A DNA stretch of 64,000 nt from Falsiroseomonas ponticola. GTDB taxonomy: Bacteria; Pseudomonadota; Alphaproteobacteria; Acetobacterales; Acetobacteraceae. The notes under the pieces were generated by a model. It was not told the origin of the DNA. It was given only the letters and a program-made list of their open reading frames with translations, and searched no databases. The position numbers and the translations under genes are program-made. Shown here piece by piece: positions 60,668 through 64,000 of the stretch. Numbering within the stretch: position 1 is the first letter of the stretch; each line of letters starts with the position of its first letter. The stretch covers positions 186,001 through 250,000 of the forward strand of contig NZ_JAERQN010000003.1 of assembly GCF_016805305.1 (NCBI RefSeq), given 5' to 3'.

Positions 60668-61246
60668 TCAGGCGTCAGGCGGCAGGGAGGCCGCGAGGCG
60701 GCCCCGCGCCGCGTCCAGGATGCGCCCGGACAGGGCCGGGTCGTCCACCGCGCGGGCCAGCGTCATGGCACCGATCATGGTCGCGACCACCGCCAGCGCC
60801 TCCTCCTCCGCCGCGCGGGACCGGGGCGCCAGCATCGCCGCGACATTGCCGGCCATCAGGCGCAGCCCCTCCGTGAAGCGGGCGCGCACCGAGGCCGGCT
60901 GGCGCGGCACCTCGCTGCCCATGGCGGCGAAGGGGCAGCCCGCGCCGGGCGCATCGCGATGGCGCGGCGAGAGGTAGCTCTCGACGAAGGCCTGCAGCGC
61001 GCCGGTGCCGGGGCTCGCCTGGCCGAGCTTCGCACCCCCGCTGCCGGCCACCGCCAGGGCGACGGCCTCCGCCGCCAGCGCCTCCTTCGACCCGAACTGG
61101 CTGTAGAGGCTGCCATGGGTCATGCCCGCGGCCTCCCCCAGCGCATCGACGCCGACGCCGGCCAGGCCGCGCTCGCGGAACAGCCGCGCCGCGGCCTCCA
61201 GGATCCGCGCCCGGTTCTCCGCCGCCTGTTCCCGTGACACCCGCAT
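60668..61246 (-). CDS. TetR family transcriptional regulator
   Basis: 192 residues. The helix-turn-helix spans VGVDALGEAAGMTHGSLYSQF and the C-terminal part matches TetR_C/YcdC-type ligand domains (GCPFAAMGSEVPRQ). Divergent from the SDR gene with two GCGATCGC-centred operator sites between, and upstream of the MFS-MATE unit. Likely represses itself, the SDR gene and perhaps the exporters in response to a small molecule. Confidence 0.94.
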   Translation of the reverse strand: MRVSREQAAENRARILEAAARLFRERGLAGVGVDALGEAAGMTHGSLYSQFGSKEALAAEAVALAVAGSGGAKLGQASPGTGALQAFVESYLSPRHRDAPGAGCPFAAMGSEVPRQPASVRARFTEGLRLMAGNVAAMLAPRSRAAEEEALAVVATMIGAMTLARAVDDPALSGRILDAARGRLAASLPPDA

Positions 61247-61267
61247 CGCACCGCCTCCGCCGCCCGC

Positions 61268-61323
61268 TTGACAGCAATCATAGCGATCGCAATCTTAAGG
61301 TCAATGATGGCGATCGCTATCAA
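61268..61323. promoter_or_regulatory. TetR operator and overlapping divergent promoters
   Basis: ATAGCGATCGC (61280-61290) and GCGATCGCTAT (61310-61320) form a perfect 11-bp inverted repeat; each arm is itself centred on the 8-bp palindrome GCGATCGC. TTGACA (61268-61273) with a weak -10 near 61291 points to the SDR gene, and TTGATA on the reverse strand (61323-61318) with CCTTAA 17 bases on points to the TetR gene. Confidence 0.7.
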
Positions 61324-61354
61324 TAACGGCGCGCTTCCGCGCCAGGAGATTCCG

Positions 61355-62155
61355 ATGCAGCAGCTTCCCCCGGGCGCCACCGCCCTCGTCACCGGCGCCT
61401 CCACCGGCATCGGCGCCCTCTATGCGGACCGCCTGGCGCGGCGCGGGCATGACCTCATCCTGGTCGCGCGCGACCAGGCGCGGCTGGAAGGCGTGGCCGC
61501 GCGGCTGCGCGCCGAGACGGGGCGGGCGGTGGAGGTGCTGGCCGCCGACCTGGCCGATGATGCCGCGCTGCGCGGCGTGGAGGCGCGGCTGCGGTCCGAT
61601 GGGCGCATCGGCGTGCTGGTGAACAATGCCGGCATGGCGGTGGCGGCGCCGCTGCTGGCCGCGGATCCGGACCGGCTGGAGGCGATGGTGCGGCTCAACG
61701 TGGTGGCCGCCATGCGGCTTGCCGTCGCGGCCGCCCAGGCCTTCGCGCCGCGGGGGCGGGGGGCGATCATCAACATCGCCTCGGTGCTGGCGCTGGTGCC
61801 GGAGATGTTCAACGGCGCCTATTCCGGCAGCAAGGCCTTCGTCCTGAACCTGACCCAGGCGCTGCAGGCGGAGCTGGCGGGCAAGGGCGTGCGCGTCCAG
61901 GCCGTGCTGCCCGGCGCGACGCGCACCGAGATCTGGGACCGCGCCGGCACCAGCACCGATGCCCTGCCCGCGCAGATGGTGATGGAGGCCGATGAGATGG
62001 TGGATGCCGCGCTGGCCGGGCTGGACCAGGGGGAGGCGGTGACGCTGCCCGCCCTGCCGGACCTCGCGCAGTGGCAGGCCTTCCAGGCCGCGCGCGCCGC
62101 GATGGGCCCGAACCTGTCGCTGAACCACGCGGCGGCGCGGTACCGGGCGGGCTGA
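61355..62155 (+). CDS. Short-chain dehydrogenase/reductase
   Basis: 266 residues. The NAD(P)-binding TGASTGIG is near the start, with LVNNAGMA and the catalytic Y-x-x-x-K in YSGSKAF. AGGAG precedes ATG 61355 by 7 bases; upstream in-frame ATGs lie within the operator. Likely oxidises or reduces a carbonyl/alcohol compound linked to the TetR regulator's inducer. Confidence 0.94.
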   Translation: MQQLPPGATALVTGASTGIGALYADRLARRGHDLILVARDQARLEGVAARLRAETGRAVEVLAADLADDAALRGVEARLRSDGRIGVLVNNAGMAVAAPLLAADPDRLEAMVRLNVVAAMRLAVAAAQAFAPRGRGAIINIASVLALVPEMFNGAYSGSKAFVLNLTQALQAELAGKGVRVQAVLPGATRTEIWDRAGTSTDALPAQMVMEADEMVDAALAGLDQGEAVTLPALPDLAQWQAFQAARAAMGPNLSLNHAAARYRAG

Positions 62156-62161
62156 TACGAA

Positions 62162-62185
62162 GAAGGGGGCCTTTCGGCCCCCTTC
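62162..62185. terminator. Bidirectional terminator
   Basis: GAAGGGGGCC and GGCCCCCTTC form a perfect 10-bp stem with a TTTC loop, between the SDR stop and the convergent Tim44-like stop. Short T-containing tracts flank it. Confidence 0.7.
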
Positions 62186-62191
62186 GCTTGG

Positions 62192-63169
62192 TCAGCCCGT
62201 CTGCTGGATGGCCGAGAGGCGCCAGGCCTCGCCCGGGAAGCGGACGAAGGTCCAGAGCTCCGTCGCCGTGCTCCGGTTCGTCGGATGGCCTTCCACCACC
62301 GTGCCATCCGCCGCGCGGGTGACGTCGATGAGGGAGAAGCGCATCGCGACCGTCGCGTAGTGGCGGCCTTCCTCTTCCCAGGCCTCGCTCAGGTCGCCGG
62401 CTTCCAGGCGCACGTCGCTGGTCGTGTTGGTCCAGCCGCGGGCGCGGAGGTCCGACAGGTCCTGCGCGAAGTAGTTGGTCATCTCCGGCGTGGAGAGCCG
62501 GCGCAGCGCCTCCAGGTCCTGGCGGGACCAGGCGGCGTTCACGTCCAGCAGCGCCTGGCCGAACACCTCGAAATCCTGGGGCGCGACCTGGATCGGGCGG
62601 CTGGCCACGGCGGCGGCGCCGCCGGCCATGGCGCCCATGCCCATGCCCGGGTTCATCGGGCGGCGGTCATCGCCGCCCATGTCCCGCGCCAGGCCCTGCG
62701 GCCCCGCGGCCACGGCCGGGCGGCGGGCGCCGCGCACCAGGCGCATCACCAGGAAGACCAGGCCCGCGATCAGCGCCACCTGCAGCAGCAGGCCGATGAA
62801 GCTGGCGAAGCCCGCCATGCCGCCGAACAGGCCGGAGCCCGAGAGCAGCCCGAACAGGCCGGCGCCGAGCAGGCCGCCCATCAGCCCCGCCATCAGCGGG
62901 TTGCGGCTGAAGAAGCTGCCCTGCGCGGCCGGCGCGGCGGGACGCGCGGCGCTGGCGGCCGGGTTCGCCGCCGGGGCGGGCGCCTGCTGCGTGCGCTGCA
63001 TCTGCTGCGCGCCGCCGGGCGCGGTCTGGGTGCTGGGCGGCGCCTGGTAGGTGCGGCTGCCGCGGCTGCCCGAGGACGAACTGCCGCCAGGCCGCGCCTC
63101 GGCCAGGGCCGGGCCGAGGGCAAGGGCCACCACGGCAAGGGCGGTCATGACACGTGCGGTGCGTCGCAT
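62192..63169 (-). CDS. Tim44-like domain protein
   Basis: About 325 residues. The signal peptide (RRTARVMTALAVVALALGPA) is followed by a Ser/Gly/Pro-rich stretch and a Gly-rich segment with one to two membrane helices (GFASFIGLLLQVALIAGLVF). The C-terminal Tim44/NTF2-like domain contains VFGQALLDVNAAWSRQDLE and TELWTFVRFPGEAWRLSAIQ. Bacterial homologues of mitochondrial Tim44 are of unknown role in the envelope. ATG 63169 starts the signal peptide; GGAGG lies 13 bases upstream. Confidence 0.9.
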   Translation of the reverse strand: MRRTARVMTALAVVALALGPALAEARPGGSSSSGSRGSRTYQAPPSTQTAPGGAQQMQRTQQAPAPAANPAASAARPAAPAAQGSFFSRNPLMAGLMGGLLGAGLFGLLSGSGLFGGMAGFASFIGLLLQVALIAGLVFLVMRLVRGARRPAVAAGPQGLARDMGGDDRRPMNPGMGMGAMAGGAAAVASRPIQVAPQDFEVFGQALLDVNAAWSRQDLEALRRLSTPEMTNYFAQDLSDLRARGWTNTTSDVRLEAGDLSEAWEEEGRHYATVAMRFSLIDVTRAADGTVVEGHPTNRSTATELWTFVRFPGEAWRLSAIQQTG

Positions 63170-63303
63170 GGGGGGTGCGTATCCTCCGGGATTGGGTTTC
63201 CGATCGGTAATATAGGAAGGGTCCTGCCGAATTGCGAATGCCCCTTTTCTCGGGAGTTGTCGCGCGCCACCCTGTCGGCCTCGTAAGGACAGGGAAAGCA
63301 CTG

Positions 63304-64000
63304 ATGGCGCGTCGGACATGGATGCTGGGGGTGGCGGCCGCGGCGCTGCTGGCAGGGCAGGCGGTGGCCCAGACCGCGGCGCAGCCCGCCCAGGGGACGA
63401 CGCAGGGCCGGGTCTTCCGCATGGCCACCAGCGTCGATGCCGCGACGCTCGACCCCCACGCCACCAACGCGCTCTTCACCTTCCTCGTCGTCCACCAGGT
63501 CTATGAGGGCCTGACCCATCGCGGCGACGACCTGAAGGTGCAGCCGGGGCTCGCCACGCGCTGGGAACAGGTGGAGCCGACGCGCTGGCGCTTCCACCTG
63601 CGCGATGGCGTGCGCTTCGCGGGCGGGGAGGCCTTCGATTCGGACGACGTCGTCTTCAGCATCCAGCGCGCGCTGGCCCCCACCTCCAACTACGGCATCT
63701 TCGTCGATACGGTGGCGGAGGCCGTGGCGGTGGATCGCCTGACGGTGGACCTGATCACCCGCGTCCCCGACCCCGTCATCCCCGACAAGATGACGCGCGT
63801 GATGATGATGGATCGCGGCTGGTCGGAAACCCACCGCGCCACCCAGCCGCAGAACTTCGCGCGGCAGGAGGAGATGTTCACCGTCCGCAACGCCAACGGC
63901 ACCGGCCCCTTCGTGATCCGGTCGCGGGAAGCCGAGCAGCGCACCGTCATGGTCCGCAACCCCAATTGGTGGGGCACCGCCGCCGGCGTGGCGCCGCGCG
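63304..64000 (+). CDS. Peptide-type ABC solute-binding protein (3' end outside window)
   Basis: 232 residues are visible and the frame is open at the window end. A signal peptide (TWMLGVAAAALLAGQAVAQ) leads to the SBP_bac_5 start RMATSVDAATLDPHATNA and the hallmark VYEGLT, followed by WRFHLRDGVRFAGGEAFDSD. Such proteins deliver di/oligopeptides, nickel or other compounds to Dpp/Opp-type ABC importers, whose genes would lie beyond the window. AAGGACAGGGAAAG precedes the ATG. Divergent from the Tim44-like gene. Confidence 0.93.
   Translation, partial: MARRTWMLGVAAAALLAGQAVAQTAAQPAQGTTQGRVFRMATSVDAATLDPHATNALFTFLVVHQVYEGLTHRGDDLKVQPGLATRWEQVEPTRWRFHLRDGVRFAGGEAFDSDDVVFSIQRALAPTSNYGIFVDTVAEAVAVDRLTVDLITRVPDPVIPDKMTRVMMMDRGWSETHRATQPQNFARQEEMFTVRNANGTGPFVIRSREAEQRTVMVRNPNWWGTAAGVAPR

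Noticed and set aside
1..64000. tRNA, rRNA, CRISPR arrays, transposases, integrases and replication origins
   Set aside because: None found on either strand; regular repeats seen are hairpins or short phased motifs, not spacer arrays.

Overview
The window is 64 kb of very GC-rich chromosome with a single compositional outlier. Gene content points to an alphaproteobacterium, most likely Acetobacteraceae (Roseomonas-like). The pointers are the tlpA / argH-lptM / lysA / TIGR02302 cluster, a GGAAC-N16-CGTT promoter of the sigma-EcfG general stress type, several Bug-type tripartite-tricarboxylate binding proteins, and XRE/ScfR control of isocitrate lyase. The family assignment is an inference; no rRNA or tRNA is present to test it.

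Layout. 1-11,057: a four-repeat rhodanese (cut by the window start), ComF, glutaredoxin, DUF1178, a chemotaxis receptor, a PNPOx-like protein, a methyltransferase, an enoyl-CoA hydratase, two coupled genes of unknown function, a PaaI-type thioesterase and an overlapping DUF6522-DUF4258-DUF2283 trio. 11,058-16,933: a motB-motA pair in inverted order, an ScfR/RamB-type regulator divergent from isocitrate lyase aceA, a small tandem-repeat protein and cytochrome b561. 17,088-23,014: a glutathione transferase, an Asp/Glu-racemase-fold protein with an FAD monooxygenase, and a reverse-strand amino-acid catabolic set (FAD oxidoreductase, PLP dehydratase, Bug binding protein). 23,108-29,330: a B12/iron-fold ABC importer downstream of a tungstate-type tupBCA operon, with a divergent HTH/PBP-like regulator. 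29,337-30,893: a stress protein under a sigma-EcfG-type promoter. 31,090-39,496: a carbohydrate-type ABC importer, an Ldh-family dehydrogenase, a small membrane protein, a Bug binding protein and a GMC oxidoreductase, all on the plus strand.

39,497-about 42,640 is an island of roughly 50% GC in which a 67-aa protein is translationally coupled to an 823-aa SMC/RecF-like ATPase with two zinc-binding motifs. It has no mobility gene and its edges carry an imperfect direct repeat. It is the best candidate here for an undescribed, possibly defensive, system.

42,862-54,182 holds an M29 aminopeptidase and the tlpA / argH-lptM ... lysA-TIGR02302-MOSC block, split by a TetR regulator, a second chemotaxis receptor and a DUF2852 protein. 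54,330-58,045 is a KaiC-like ATPase overlapping a hybrid histidine kinase, then a small membrane protein. 58,059-64,000 holds MATE and MFS exporters, a TetR/SDR divergent pair with a clear operator, a Tim44-like protein and the start of a peptide-type solute-binding protein cut by the window end.

A bipartite hairpin element recurs three times at gene ends (19,811; 23,045; 42,803) and looks like a dispersed repeat family that may act in termination. No transposase, integrase, CRISPR array, rRNA or tRNA was found.
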